Of a DNA stretch of 64,000 bases, positions 8,859 through 17,661 are shown piece after piece. The stretch spans positions 19,746-83,745 of the forward strand of contig JAFDWK010000018.1 of assembly GCA_018268515.1 (NCBI GenBank), given 5' to 3'. Numbering within the stretch: the first letter of the stretch is position 1; every line of letters starts with the position of its first letter. The stretch comes from Actinomycetota bacterium. GTDB lineage: Bacteria > Actinomycetota > Actinomycetes > Actinomycetales > Microbacteriaceae. The notes beneath the pieces are model-generated. The model worked only from the letters and a program-made list of their open reading frames with translations. It did no database searches and was not told the origin of the DNA. Both the position numbers and the translations under genes were made by a program.

Positions 8859-8879
8859 GGTCTAGGACAGAAGTCGACC
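8859..8879. promoter_or_regulatory. Candidate operator between WYL regulator and VOC gene
   Basis: An imperfect palindrome with outer half-sites GGTC-x-A and T-x-GACC lies mid-way between the divergent start codons. This is a plausible regulator site, judged on symmetry and position only. Confidence 0.35.
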
Positions 8880-8940
8880 TATACGGGTGTGAGAGTGGTC
8901 GCATCGAGCCACTCGGGCCGATTTCATCCAGGGAGCAGCG

Positions 8941-9396
8941 ATGACCATCCAGACCACCACCCACCTCAACTTCCGTGGCGACGCGCGAGCGGCACTCGAG
9001 TTCTACCAGTCCGTCTTCGGCGGCCACGCCGTCATCAACACCTACGCGGACTTCGGCATGCCGGCCGAGATCCCGGGATCGGACAAGGTCGTGTTCGGCC
9101 TCGTCGTCGCGGAGAACGGCTTCCGGGTGATGGGCTACGACATCCCCGGCCAGACCGAGGGCTCGCTCGCGGGCGGCGGCTCGACCCGCCGTGAGAACAA
9201 CACCACCCTCACCGATCAGGCGCTGTTCGTCTCGATCGGCTCGGACAGCCTGGACGAGCTGCAGGGCTACTGGGACGCGCTCGCGGTCGGCGCCACCGTC
9301 GTCGAGCCGCTGGCGGCGTCGGCGTTCAGCGCCGGCTTCGGCATGCTCACCGACCGTTTCGGCGTCACCTGGAGCGTCAGCGTCACCGCGTCCTGA
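8941..9396 (+). CDS. VOC-superfamily protein, PhnB/glyoxalase-like
   Basis: 151 residues with one PhnB-type VOC unit: THLNFRGDARAALEFYQSVFGG at the start and AGFGMLTDRFGVTWSVS at the end. The start ATG follows AGGGAG at good spacing. PhnB-like proteins form dimers with a metal- or ligand-binding cleft. Many have no known activity; others sequester drugs or isomerise small substrates. Pairing with a divergent WYL/YafY regulator is common in actinobacteria and suggests an inducible detoxification role (inference). Confidence 0.85.
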   Translation: MTIQTTTHLNFRGDARAALEFYQSVFGGHAVINTYADFGMPAEIPGSDKVVFGLVVAENGFRVMGYDIPGQTEGSLAGGGSTRRENNTTLTDQALFVSIGSDSLDELQGYWDALAVGATVVEPLAASAFSAGFGMLTDRFGVTWSVSVTAS

Positions 9397-9402
9397 ACGC
9401 CC

Positions 9403-9440
9403 GGCCGCGGCGCGGGGCGCCCGCGATCCGCGCCGCGGCC
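9403..9440 (+). terminator. Strong GC hairpin terminator after VOC gene
   Basis: Thirteen-base perfect arms (GGCCGCGGCGCGG with its complement) around a 12-base loop begin seven bases after the VOC stop codon and are followed by a pyrimidine-rich C/T tract. Confidence 0.65.
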
Positions 9441-9460
9441 ATCCCCCTCCCCTATCCTCT

Positions 9461-9481
9461 ATCCCCCATCCCCCATCCCCC
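9461..9481. repeat. Short ATCCCCC tandem repeat
   Basis: Three heptamer units in a C-rich stretch between the VOC terminator and the aldo/keto reductase remnant; probably replication slippage with no coding role. Confidence 0.6.
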
Positions 9482-9516
9482 GGCCGTGACCGGGAACCAC
9501 CGACAGGAGCATCACG

Positions 9517-9591
9517 ATGAGAATGCGCCCGCTGGGCCGGACCGGCCTGAGAGTCAGCGACTACCGCTTCGGCACGATCATATTCGGCCCC
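9517..9591 (+). pseudogene. Aldo/keto reductase, N-terminal remnant only
   Basis: The first 25 codons read MRMRPLGRTGLRVSDYRFG and continue TIIFG, the hallmark first strand of aldo/keto reductases (LGRTGLRVS), and a clear GACAGGAG Shine-Dalgarno site precedes the ATG. After about residue 25 the similarity stops and the frame runs into the convergent oxidoreductase. Normal family members are about 300-340 residues, so roughly 90% has been deleted. The surviving start signals suggest recent loss. Confidence 0.7.
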
Positions 9592-9689
9592 TCCGGCGCC
9601 CCGACCCGCAGGACTGTGCCCACCGGCCCCGGCCGGATCCGCTGCCTTTCCGGCGAGGTGCGCGGCGTGGGAGATCTCGAGCGGCCAGA

Positions 9690-10673
9690 TCATGGCAGCA
9701 CGACGACACCCTTGCCGCCGATGGCGCCCGCCTCCATGTCCTGATGCGCACGCACGATCTCGCTCATCGAGTACACCCGGCCCACCGGGATGCGCGCGCG
9801 ACCGTCGGCCACGGAGTCCAGGAACTCCTGCAACGTGGCCGCCGAGAGGTCGGCGGCCTCGCCGGAGTAGGCGGTCAGGCGCACCCCGTTGGGCAGCCAC
9901 TCCATCGGGTAGAACTCCGGGATGATCCACTCATCCGAGAGCATCCCGGTGAAGCACACGGTGCCCCCGGGCCGCACCGCACGAAGGGTGTCCTTCATCA
10001 CGTTGACGCCGACGAGCTCCACAGCGCCGTCCACTCCGTCCGGGACGATCTCCCGGATCTGTTCCGCGATCCGTCCGTCGTCGACGAGAGCGTGATCGAC
10101 CCCGACGGATTCGAGCAGCGGCAGCGCCGCCGCCCGCCGAGTGGTCGAGAACACGGTCAGGCCCTGCGACCTGCCGAGCACCGCCAGCGTCATCCCCACG
10201 GAGGAGGTCCCACCACGGATCAGCAGGCTCTGCCCGGATCGGGCTTCGAGGCCGACGCAGAGGGTCCCGTGCGCGGTCTGCAGCATCTCCGGGACGGCAC
10301 CGAGCTGCGCCCACGGCAGGTCACTGCGGAACGGGATCACCTGGCCGACCGGGGCGAGGACGTACTCGGCGTAGCCTCCGTCGAACTCCCGCCCCATCCC
10401 TCCCATCATCGTGACCACCTGCGTGCCGGTCGCGAACTCGCCACCCGGCGCGTCCGCGACCACTCCCGCCGCCTCGATCCCAGGAATGCGCGGAAAGCTG
10501 CCGCTGTAGGCGGCGCCCTGCCGGAAGTGCAGTTCCGACCGGTTCAGCCCGAACGCGCGCACCCGGATCAGCACGCTCCCCGGCCCGGGAACCGGGATCG
10601 GGACGTCACGCAGCCGCAGCACGTCAGGCCCGCCGGGCCGATCGATCACCACGGCCCGCATCATCCCGTTCAT
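9690..10673 (-). CDS. Quinone oxidoreductase-like zinc-free medium-chain dehydrogenase
   Basis: 327 residues of the NADPH:quinone reductase (QOR/crotonyl-CoA reductase) branch: PIPVPGPGSVLIRVRAFGLNRSE, PGIEAAGVV, GGYAEYV, then the NADPH loop RGGTSSVGMTLAVL and PGGTVCFTG. The cysteine cluster for structural zinc is absent, as expected for QOR. It reduces quinones or enones with NADPH. Its start overlaps the MarR stop by four bases (ATGA), so the two are co-expressed; a MarR-QOR pair is typical of electrophile or quinone stress response (inference). Confidence 0.85.
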   Translation of the reverse strand: MNGMMRAVVIDRPGGPDVLRLRDVPIPVPGPGSVLIRVRAFGLNRSELHFRQGAAYSGSFPRIPGIEAAGVVADAPGGEFATGTQVVTMMGGMGREFDGGYAEYVLAPVGQVIPFRSDLPWAQLGAVPEMLQTAHGTLCVGLEARSGQSLLIRGGTSSVGMTLAVLGRSQGLTVFSTTRRAAALPLLESVGVDHALVDDGRIAEQIREIVPDGVDGAVELVGVNVMKDTLRAVRPGGTVCFTGMLSDEWIIPEFYPMEWLPNGVRLTAYSGEAADLSAATLQEFLDSVADGRARIPVGRVYSMSEIVRAHQDMEAGAIGGKGVVVLP

Positions 10674-11101
10674 GCGCTCACCTCTTCGCCCAGCGCGCCC
10701 ACTCGCGCCACCAGCTGATCCAGCGCGGCGGAGAGGGATCCGATTCCCGCGCTGTCGCCGATGACGGCGTCCATGATCTTCCGCACGACCTCCTCACCCT
10801 CGCGGCAGGCCTCGCGGCCTGCCGCGGTGAGGGAGATCAGAGAGGAGCGGCGATCGTCCGGATGCGGACGCCGCGCCGCCAGGGCGTCCCTCTCGATCCG
10901 ATCCACGAGCTTGCTCGCCGCGCCGATCGTGATCGAGAGGTCGCGGCTGAGATCCTGCACGCGCCCACTCCCCTCCAGCCGATCGAGCACCCGCAACGCC
11001 GACAGCACGCCGAGTCCGACCTGTCCGGCCCGATGCAGCTCGCGCTCCGCCAGATTCCACAGATCGGTCTCGAGGCGGACGATGAGGTCGAAGAGATCCA
11101 T
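10670..11101 (-). CDS. MarR-family regulator
   Basis: 143 residues from ATG 11101. Central winged HTH: LGVLSALRVLDRLEGSG, LSRDLSITIGAASKLVDRIE, then the wing DALAARRPHPDDRRSSLISL with the MarR DxRxxxxxLT signature. ATG 11101 is preferred because a TAATGT -10 element lies at 11115-11120; starting at ATG 11131 would put the promoter inside the gene. Dimeric MarR repressors release DNA on binding phenolic or oxidising ligands. It heads the MarR-QOR operon and faces an MFS efflux gene across a perfect palindrome. Confidence 0.85.
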   Translation of the reverse strand: MDLFDLIVRLETDLWNLAERELHRAGQVGLGVLSALRVLDRLEGSGRVQDLSRDLSITIGAASKLVDRIERDALAARRPHPDDRRSSLISLTAAGREACREGEEVVRKIMDAVIGDSAGIGSLSAALDQLVARVGALGEEVSA

Positions 11102-11114
11102 GCTCACGACAACT

Positions 11115-11143
11115 ACATTACCGCGATCCATATTCCTAGGAAT
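11115..11143 (-). promoter_or_regulatory. MarR promoter with perfect 12-bp palindromic operator
   Basis: ATTCCTAGGAAT (11132-11143) is a perfect palindrome overlapping the -35 position of a TAATGT -10 element (11120-11115, minus strand, 16-17 base spacer). It sits between the divergent MarR-QOR operon and the MFS gene and could control both. Confidence 0.55.
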
Positions 11144-11174
11144 GTTTTATTCGCCCGCGCGGTTTCCGTTCGGC

Positions 11175-12416
11175 ATGACCTCCTCCTCCACGGTCGCACG
11201 ACCGACACGCGTCAGCACGGTCCTCATCGTGACGCTCGCGCTGCAATGCGCGGTTCCCCCCTTCGCCACCGACACCTACACGCCGGCATTCCCCCAGGTG
11301 ACGCACGACCTGCAGGCATCCGCCGGACTCGTCGGCCTGACCCTGACCCTGTTCTTCCTCGGCTTCGGCGCCGGGCAGCTCGTCGGAGGGCCCCTCTCCG
11401 ATCAGTACGGACGACGACGCCCGCTGCTCGTCGGCGCCGTGATCTGCGCGCTCGGCGCCATCGGCTGCGCGCTCGCCCCCTCGATCGGATTCCTCGTCGC
11501 CATGCGCTTCGTCCAGGGTCTCGGCGGCGGAATCGCCGCGACCATCGCGCGCGCCGTGGTGATCGACGTGGCACGCGGCGACCAGCTCGCCCGCGTGATG
11601 TCCATCATGATGGCGCTGGGCGGCCTCGCCCCCGCCATCGCCCCCGTCACCGGGGGGCTGGTGCTCACCTTCGGCGGCACCTGGCGGGTCATCTTCTGGA
11701 TCCTCAGCGGATTCGGCGCCGTCATGATCGTGACGGCGGCCCTGTTCGTTCCGGAGACCCTCCCCCGCGAGGACAGGCAGCGTGGCGGCCTGACCGCGGT
11801 CGTGCACGGGTTCCGGTCGGTGCTGTCGGCGCCCCGGTTCGTCGGCTTCATGCTCACCGCCGCGTTCTCCGCGTTCTCGATGCTCGCCTACATCGCGAAT
11901 GCCTCCTACGCACTGCAGGAGATCAACGGCATGCCGCCGCTGCCCTTCTCGCTCTTCTTCGCCTCGACAGCGCTCGCCCAGGTGGCCCTGTCGGTCGTGA
12001 ATGCGAAGCTGATCGGCCGGTTCCGGCCCGAACGCCTGATCGCGATCGGTCTCGGACTGGCCACGGCCGCCACCGCGCTCGTCGCGGCGAGCGTGCTGCT
12101 CTGGAACACCGCCCTCCTGCCGCTGAGCGCCGGGTTCCTCGTGCTGATGGCATCCCAGGCGTTCATCTTCGGCAACGCCGGCGCCCTCGCCGCCGCCGAG
12201 GTCACCGACCACGCCGGCTCCGCCTCCGGCGTCCAGGGCATCACCCAGTCCCTGGCCATGGCCGTCGCCGCGCCGCTCGCGAGCGCCGGCGGCGCCGCCA
12301 CCGCGGTTCCGATGGTCATCGTGATGGTCATCGGCGTCGTCGCCGCCCTGGCGGCGTTGGGGTACGCCCGCACCCGGCACCCGCGCATGCGCCCGACGCC
12401 GGCCCCAGGACGGTGA
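11175..12416 (+). CDS. MFS drug-resistance transporter, Bcr/CflA type
   Basis: 413 residues with about 12 hydrophobic segments. Motif A of the Bcr/CflA family is present (GPLSDQYGRRRPLLVGAV) after TDTYTPAFPQVTHDL, a characteristic first periplasmic loop; MRFVQGLGGGIAA is also typical. These are proton antiporters for bicyclomycin, chloramphenicol and similar compounds, and can export small metabolites. ATG 11175 is the conservative start; ATG 11142 would add 11 residues but lies inside the operator palindrome. It is divergent from the MarR gene. Confidence 0.82.
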   Translation: MTSSSTVARPTRVSTVLIVTLALQCAVPPFATDTYTPAFPQVTHDLQASAGLVGLTLTLFFLGFGAGQLVGGPLSDQYGRRRPLLVGAVICALGAIGCALAPSIGFLVAMRFVQGLGGGIAATIARAVVIDVARGDQLARVMSIMMALGGLAPAIAPVTGGLVLTFGGTWRVIFWILSGFGAVMIVTAALFVPETLPREDRQRGGLTAVVHGFRSVLSAPRFVGFMLTAAFSAFSMLAYIANASYALQEINGMPPLPFSLFFASTALAQVALSVVNAKLIGRFRPERLIAIGLGLATAATALVAASVLLWNTALLPLSAGFLVLMASQAFIFGNAGALAAAEVTDHAGSASGVQGITQSLAMAVAAPLASAGGAATAVPMVIVMVIGVVAALAALGYARTRHPRMRPTPAPGR

Positions 12417-12578
12417 GCGGTCCAGACTCGACGACCGCCGGCAGACCGGTCCCGCGGATCCGGGTTCGGCAGTCATGCGTCGCCCTGCGCGATCCTCCCG
12501 TCGCTGCGCGCAGGTGCCGGATCCGCCCTCGATCATTGCTACCGTCGAGGCATTGATGCACCGATGGAGGTCGCCGTC

Positions 12579-13973
12579 ATGTCACTGATCACCGCCTTGA
12601 TCGAGGCTCTGCCCGCCGGCACCGTCGTCACCGACCCGGATGCACTGGCGCCCTACCGGTGGGACAGGGCGAACGACCCCGATGCGGGTGTTCCTGCGGC
12701 AGTCGTCCGCGCGACCTCGACGGAAGATGTGCAGGCCGTCGTCCGGCTGGCGGCCTCGACCGGCACTCCGGTCATCCCCCGCGGCGCAGGGTCAGGGCTC
12801 TCCGGCGGGAGCACGGCCGTCGACGGCGCGATCGTGATCTCGATGGAGCGGATGCGGGAGATCCACGTGAACCCCGCCACCCGGATGGCGACCGTGCAGC
12901 CCGGGGCGTTCAACGCCGAGGTGAAGGCCGCTGCCGCGGCTCACGGGTTGTGGTACCCACCCGACCCGTCGTCGTTCGAGTTCTGCTCCATCGGCGGCAA
13001 CGTCGCGACGAACGCAGGCGGCCTGTGCTGCGTGAAGTACGGCGTGACGACGGACTACGTGCTCGGGATGACGGTCGTGCTCGCCGACGGACGGGCCGTG
13101 CGGCTGGGCGGGGAGCGCATCAAGGACGTCGCCGGCCTCTCCCTCACGAAGCTGTTCGTGGGCAGTGAGGGCGCCCTCGGGGTGATCACCGAGATCGTGC
13201 TTCGGCTGGTGCCCGCACAGAGGCCGCCCACCACACTCGTCGCCATCTTCCCGACACTGTCCGGCGCCACCGGCGCGGTGCAGGCGATCACCCGCGTGAC
13301 GCGCCCCTCGATGCTCGAGTTCATGGACCGCCCGACGATCGCCGCGGTCGAGGCCACCACCAGGATGGGTCTCGATGTCACCGCGGCGGCGATGCTCGTC
13401 ATCCAGTCGGACGAGCATGCCGATGCCGCGGCCGCGGAGATCTCCGCCATCGAGGCGATCTGCGCCGAGCACGGGGCGAGCGAGTGCTATGCGACGAACG
13501 ACCCGGATGAGGGGGAGGCGTTCGTGCACGCGCGGCGCATCGCGATCCCCGCGGTGGAGCGCACCGGCGCCCTGCTGCTGGAGGATGTGGGTGTGCCGAT
13601 CCCGCGCCTGGGCGATCTTGTGCTCGGGATCCACGCGATCTCGGCATCCCGCGACGTGCCGATCGCCGTCATCGCGCACGCGGGCGACGGGAACACGCAT
13701 CCGCTCATCGTGCACGACCCGGCGGACACCGCCCAGACCGCGCGGGCGCATCTCGCATACGGCGAGGTGATGGACCTCGCGATCTCCCTCGGCGGCACCA
13801 TCACCGGCGAGCACGGGGTCGGCCGGCTCAAGAGACCGTGGCTGGCCGACTACCTCGGACCGGACGTCCTCGAGCTCAACGAGCGGATCAAGCGGGCCCT
13901 CGACCCACAGGGCATCCTCAACCCCGGCGCCGTGTTCGCCCGCACGGACCAGGACCGCCCCCGCGAGGCGTGA
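12579..13973 (+). CDS. FAD-linked oxidase of the GlcD / D-2-hydroxy-acid dehydrogenase type
   Basis: 464 residues. N-terminal FAD-binding type 4 domain (PRGAGSGLSGGS; SIGGNVATNAGG) and C-terminal FAD-oxidase domain ending in GEHGVGRLKRPWL and LDPQGILNPG. ATG 12579 has GGAGG eight bases upstream; the in-frame ATG 12564 does not. The family oxidises glycolate, D-lactate or other D-2-hydroxy acids and passes electrons to quinone or other acceptors. No glcE/glcF partner or regulator is adjacent, so the substrate is open. It is convergent with the GH3 pair. Confidence 0.85.
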   Translation: MSLITALIEALPAGTVVTDPDALAPYRWDRANDPDAGVPAAVVRATSTEDVQAVVRLAASTGTPVIPRGAGSGLSGGSTAVDGAIVISMERMREIHVNPATRMATVQPGAFNAEVKAAAAAHGLWYPPDPSSFEFCSIGGNVATNAGGLCCVKYGVTTDYVLGMTVVLADGRAVRLGGERIKDVAGLSLTKLFVGSEGALGVITEIVLRLVPAQRPPTTLVAIFPTLSGATGAVQAITRVTRPSMLEFMDRPTIAAVEATTRMGLDVTAAAMLVIQSDEHADAAAAEISAIEAICAEHGASECYATNDPDEGEAFVHARRIAIPAVERTGALLLEDVGVPIPRLGDLVLGIHAISASRDVPIAVIAHAGDGNTHPLIVHDPADTAQTARAHLAYGEVMDLAISLGGTITGEHGVGRLKRPWLADYLGPDVLELNERIKRALDPQGILNPGAVFARTDQDRPREA

Positions 13974-14032
13974 TCATCCCCACGCGGCGGCGACGGTCCT
14001 GCGCTCCATGCGCCTCACCGGGAGCGGCGGGC

Positions 14033-15829
14033 CTACAGCGAGAGCCCGTGCCCGCAGCGCAGCAGCGGATCCTCGGTGTCGAACGGCACGTCCGCGCGGG
14101 ATGCCGCGACCGCCGCCATCGATCGCGGGATGTCGAAGGGCAGCCTCCCCCTGGCTTCGGCCGCCCCGCTCAGCACGTCGAGCACCGCTTCCGGGCTGGC
14201 ACCCCAGTTGCCGGTGACCGCGTGTGCGGCGTCGGTGATCGGGCCGAGGATCGCCGGACGGTCGAGGAACACGTCGACGACCGTGGGAACGGCGGCCGCG
14301 ACCTGCTGCACATGCGCGACGACGTCCGGCGCGAACTCGAGCGAACCCGCGTGGAAATAAGCCTCGAAGCCGTTGCTGCGCTCCTCGAACGGTGCCTTCA
14401 GGCGCAGCACTGCGATGTCGGCCTCTGCGGGCGAGGCCACGACCTCGCCGTACGCTGCCGCGACATCGGTGGGGATGCCCTCGACGTAGAGCCGCACGCC
14501 CTTCGCGAAGGGCAGCACGCCGTCACGGTGCGACAGGATCGCGATCGCGGCGCGCTGCGCGGCCGCGCCCGCCGCGCGGAACGGCTCGGAGCCGACGATG
14601 CGGTCGGCCGCCTCGGCGTCGACGTACGGGTCCTCGAACAGGCCGAGCAGGAACTTCTCGCGCAGCAGGCGCCGCGCCGACACGTCCACCCGCTCCTCGG
14701 TGATGCGCCCGGCCCGGACGAGCTCGACCAGCAGTTCGGGGCAGGCCTCGCCGCCGAACTGGTCGGCGCCCGCATCCAGGATCTTGATCATGCGCTCCTC
14801 ACGGGTGAGGTGCTCCACCCCCCATGCCCGCGCGGGGAAAGGCTGACCGGCGAAGTCGGCGTCGGTCACGAGGCCCCAGTCGGTGCAGACGATGCCGTCG
14901 AATCCGTAGCGCTCACGCAGCAGACCGGTCAGCACGGACTTGTTGAAGCCGAATCCGACCTCCTCGTACTCGGTGCCCACGGGCATGCCGTAGTACGGCA
15001 TCACCTGGCGCACGCCCGCGGCGAAGGCAGCTTCGAACGGCTTCAGGTGCAGCTCGAACGCCCCGCCGGGGTAGACCTGCTCCCGGCCGTACTCGAAGTG
15101 CGGGTCCTCGCCGTCCTTCTGCGGGCCGCCGCCGGGAAAGTGCTTGACCATCGTCGAGACGGCGCCCGGTCCGAAGGATGCGCCCTGAAACCCGCGGATG
15201 TAGGCGGCGGCGAGTTCGCTCGTGAGCTCCGGATCCTCCCCGAAGGTCTGCAGCTGCCGCGACCAGCGCGGCTCGGTGGCGAGGTCGACCTGCGGATGCA
15301 GGGCGACACGGATGCCGACTGCCGTGTACTCCTGGCGCGCGATGTCGGCGAAGCGCTCGACGAGCTCGGGGTCGCGGGTCGCGGCGAGCCCGAGCGTGTC
15401 CGGCCACTGTGAGAACGGGCCCGCGAGCATCGCGGCCCCGGGGTTGTCCGAGAACGAGTGACGCGGATCCGTCGAGATCGTCACGGGGATGCCGAGACGG
15501 GTGGATGCCGCGAGCTCCTGCACCGCGTTGTGCCACCGCGCCATCGCCCCGGGGGTGGGGGCGACACCGAGCAGGTTGAAGTGCGTCATGCGACGCTCGA
15601 GCACGAGGTCCCGGTTGGACGGCAGCCCGAACACGGTGTCGGTCTCGGCGAGGCCGCCGTCCTGCCCCATCGCGATCATGGTGTGGAAGAAGAGACCGGC
15701 CTTCTCTTCCAGTGTCATCTCTGCCAGCAGCAGTTCGACGCGCTCCTCGGCGGGCAGACTCGCGTCGAGCCAGGGGCGATCGACGCCCGCCGTGTCGTCG
15801 GCCGTCTCGGTTGGTGTGGTGTCGGTCAT
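14033..15829 (-). CDS. Glycoside hydrolase family 3 enzyme (second of tandem pair)
   Basis: 598 residues, start ATG 15829 with GGAGTG upstream. (beta/alpha)8 domain with GH3 signatures DPRHSFSDNP, MVKHFPGGG (Lys229-His230) and FDGIVCTDWG, whose Asp317 is the expected nucleophile. The smaller alpha/beta sandwich follows and ends RCGHGLSL; no fibronectin-III domain. No signal peptide, so it acts in the cytoplasm on imported oligosaccharides. Activity is probably exo-beta-glycosidase (glucosidase or xylosidase). It is paralogous over its whole length to the upstream gene, 37 bases away, so the pair arose by duplication and may differ in linkage or chain length. Confidence 0.86.
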   Translation of the reverse strand: MTDTTPTETADDTAGVDRPWLDASLPAEERVELLLAEMTLEEKAGLFFHTMIAMGQDGGLAETDTVFGLPSNRDLVLERRMTHFNLLGVAPTPGAMARWHNAVQELAASTRLGIPVTISTDPRHSFSDNPGAAMLAGPFSQWPDTLGLAATRDPELVERFADIARQEYTAVGIRVALHPQVDLATEPRWSRQLQTFGEDPELTSELAAAYIRGFQGASFGPGAVSTMVKHFPGGGPQKDGEDPHFEYGREQVYPGGAFELHLKPFEAAFAAGVRQVMPYYGMPVGTEYEEVGFGFNKSVLTGLLRERYGFDGIVCTDWGLVTDADFAGQPFPARAWGVEHLTREERMIKILDAGADQFGGEACPELLVELVRAGRITEERVDVSARRLLREKFLLGLFEDPYVDAEAADRIVGSEPFRAAGAAAQRAAIAILSHRDGVLPFAKGVRLYVEGIPTDVAAAYGEVVASPAEADIAVLRLKAPFEERSNGFEAYFHAGSLEFAPDVVAHVQQVAAAVPTVVDVFLDRPAILGPITDAAHAVTGNWGASPEAVLDVLSGAAEARGRLPFDIPRSMAAVAASRADVPFDTEDPLLRCGHGLSL

Positions 15830-15866
15830 GATTTCACTCCTTTGACGCAATGGACCAGGACAGCAT

Positions 15867-17627
15867 TCAGTAGCGCAGCCCGTGGCCGAATCGGAATGTC
15901 GGGTTCTCGGTGTCGAAGGCGACATCGGTACGGCTGGCGGCGACGGCCGCATCCGAGCGCGGCAGGTCGAAGGGCAGCGAGCCCTGCGGGCCCCGGTCGC
16001 CGAACAGCACCCGCAGCACCGCGTCGTCACAGGCGCCGAAGTCCGCCAGCACCGCCCGGGCCGACTCCTCGAGCCCGCCGAGCACGGCCGGACGGTCGAG
16101 GTAGATGTCGATGACCGTGGGCACGGTCTCCGCGATGGCGGTCAGCCGCGCATGTTCGTCGGCGGGGAACTCCAGCGAGCCGAAATGGAACATCGCGGCG
16201 ACGGTTCCGCGGTTCAGGTCCTCGTAGGGCGCCTTGATGCGCACGATGGCGACGTCGGCTTCCTCGGGCGTCGCCACGACTGTCGCGTACCCCTCGAGGG
16301 CGGAGGAGGCGACGCCCTCGGCGTAGACCTTGATCCCGCGGTGCAGCGGCAGGATCGCATCGGTGTTCGTCAGCAGCGTCAGCGCGTCGCTCTGTGCGTC
16401 GAGGCCCTCCTGCACGAAGTCGGCCCGTCCGACGACCGCGACCGCGTGCTCCTCGTCGACGTAGGGGTTGTCGAACAGGCCGAGGCGGAACTTCTCCCGC
16501 AGCAGGCGCCGCGCCGAGACGTCCAGCCGGTCCTCGGTCACCGCGCCCTGGCCGATGAGGTCCAGCAGCACGTCCGTGCACAGCTCGCCGCCGAACTGGT
16601 CGACGCCCGCGTCGAGAGCCTTCAGCATCCGCTCCGGGCGGCTGAGTCCCTCGATGCCCCAGGCCTTGCCGGGCATGAAGGAGCCCATGATCTCGACGTC
16701 GGTGAGCAGCCCCCAGTCGGTGCACACGATGCCGTCGAAGCCGAGGCGATCGCGCAGCAGGGTCGTCAGCACGTCCTTGTTGAAGCCGAAGCCGACCTCC
16801 TCCCAGTCGGTGCCGACCGGCATGCCGTAGTACGGCATCATCTGGGTCGCGCCGGCGCCGATCGCCGCGATGAACGGCTGCAGGTGGTATTCGCGCGCGC
16901 CACCCGGGTAGACCTGTTCCCGGCCCCATTCGAAGTGCGGGTCGTTCCCGTCCAGTTGCGGCCCGCCGCCCGGGAAGTGCTTCACCATCGTCGCGACGGA
17001 ATCGGTCCCGAGCTCGGGTCCCATGAACCCGCGGATGTAGCCGACCACGAGCGCGCTGGTGAGGTCGGCGCTCTCGCCGAACGTGCCGGCGATGCGCGGC
17101 CAGCGCGGCTCGGTGGCGAGGTCGATCTGCGGATGCAGGGCGACGCGCAGACCGACCGCGAGGTACTCCTGGCGGGCGATCTCGCCGAATCGCTCCAGCC
17201 GCTCCGGGGACGCGAGGGCGGCGAAGCCGAGGGTCTCCGGCCACTGCGAGAAGGGTCCGGCGAACAGCGAGGTGAGGGGGTTGTCGCTGAACGCGTGCCG
17301 CGGGTCCGTCGACAGGGTGATCGGGATGCCCAGACCCTGCCCCCGCGCGAATCGCTGCAGCGCGTTCGTCCACGCCGCGAACCCTCGCCCGTCCGGCGCG
17401 GATCCGAGGAGGTTGAAGTGGTTCATCCGCCGCTTTCGCACCATCGAGTGCAGCGACGGGATCCCGTACGTCGGGTTGGGCTCTGCCGGATCGTCGAGCG
17501 AGACCATCGTGTGGAACAGCAGGCCCGCCTTGTCGGCGGCATCCATCCGGCCCAGCAGATCTTCGACGCGCTGCTCGGTGTCGAGCGAGGCGTCCTGATA
17601 CGGGAAACGCACCTCGGTGTCGGTCAT
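15867..17627 (-). CDS. Glycoside hydrolase family 3 enzyme (first of tandem pair)
   Basis: 586 residues. Same architecture as its downstream paralogue: DPRHAFSDNP, MVKHFPGGG and FDGIVCTDWG with Asp304 as expected nucleophile, then a C-terminal sandwich domain ending RFGHGLRY. No signal peptide. It starts 34 bases after a degraded MFS transporter on the same strand, so the ancestral unit was transporter-GH3-GH3: import of a beta-glucoside followed by cytoplasmic cleavage. The TetR gene across the divergent gap, with a large palindrome between, is the probable regulator (inference). Confidence 0.87.
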   Translation of the reverse strand: MTDTEVRFPYQDASLDTEQRVEDLLGRMDAADKAGLLFHTMVSLDDPAEPNPTYGIPSLHSMVRKRRMNHFNLLGSAPDGRGFAAWTNALQRFARGQGLGIPITLSTDPRHAFSDNPLTSLFAGPFSQWPETLGFAALASPERLERFGEIARQEYLAVGLRVALHPQIDLATEPRWPRIAGTFGESADLTSALVVGYIRGFMGPELGTDSVATMVKHFPGGGPQLDGNDPHFEWGREQVYPGGAREYHLQPFIAAIGAGATQMMPYYGMPVGTDWEEVGFGFNKDVLTTLLRDRLGFDGIVCTDWGLLTDVEIMGSFMPGKAWGIEGLSRPERMLKALDAGVDQFGGELCTDVLLDLIGQGAVTEDRLDVSARRLLREKFRLGLFDNPYVDEEHAVAVVGRADFVQEGLDAQSDALTLLTNTDAILPLHRGIKVYAEGVASSALEGYATVVATPEEADVAIVRIKAPYEDLNRGTVAAMFHFGSLEFPADEHARLTAIAETVPTVIDIYLDRPAVLGGLEESARAVLADFGACDDAVLRVLFGDRGPQGSLPFDLPRSDAAVAASRTDVAFDTENPTFRFGHGLRY

Positions 17628-17661
17628 GGTTCGGGTACTCCTTCGTGGGATGGTGAGGGCG

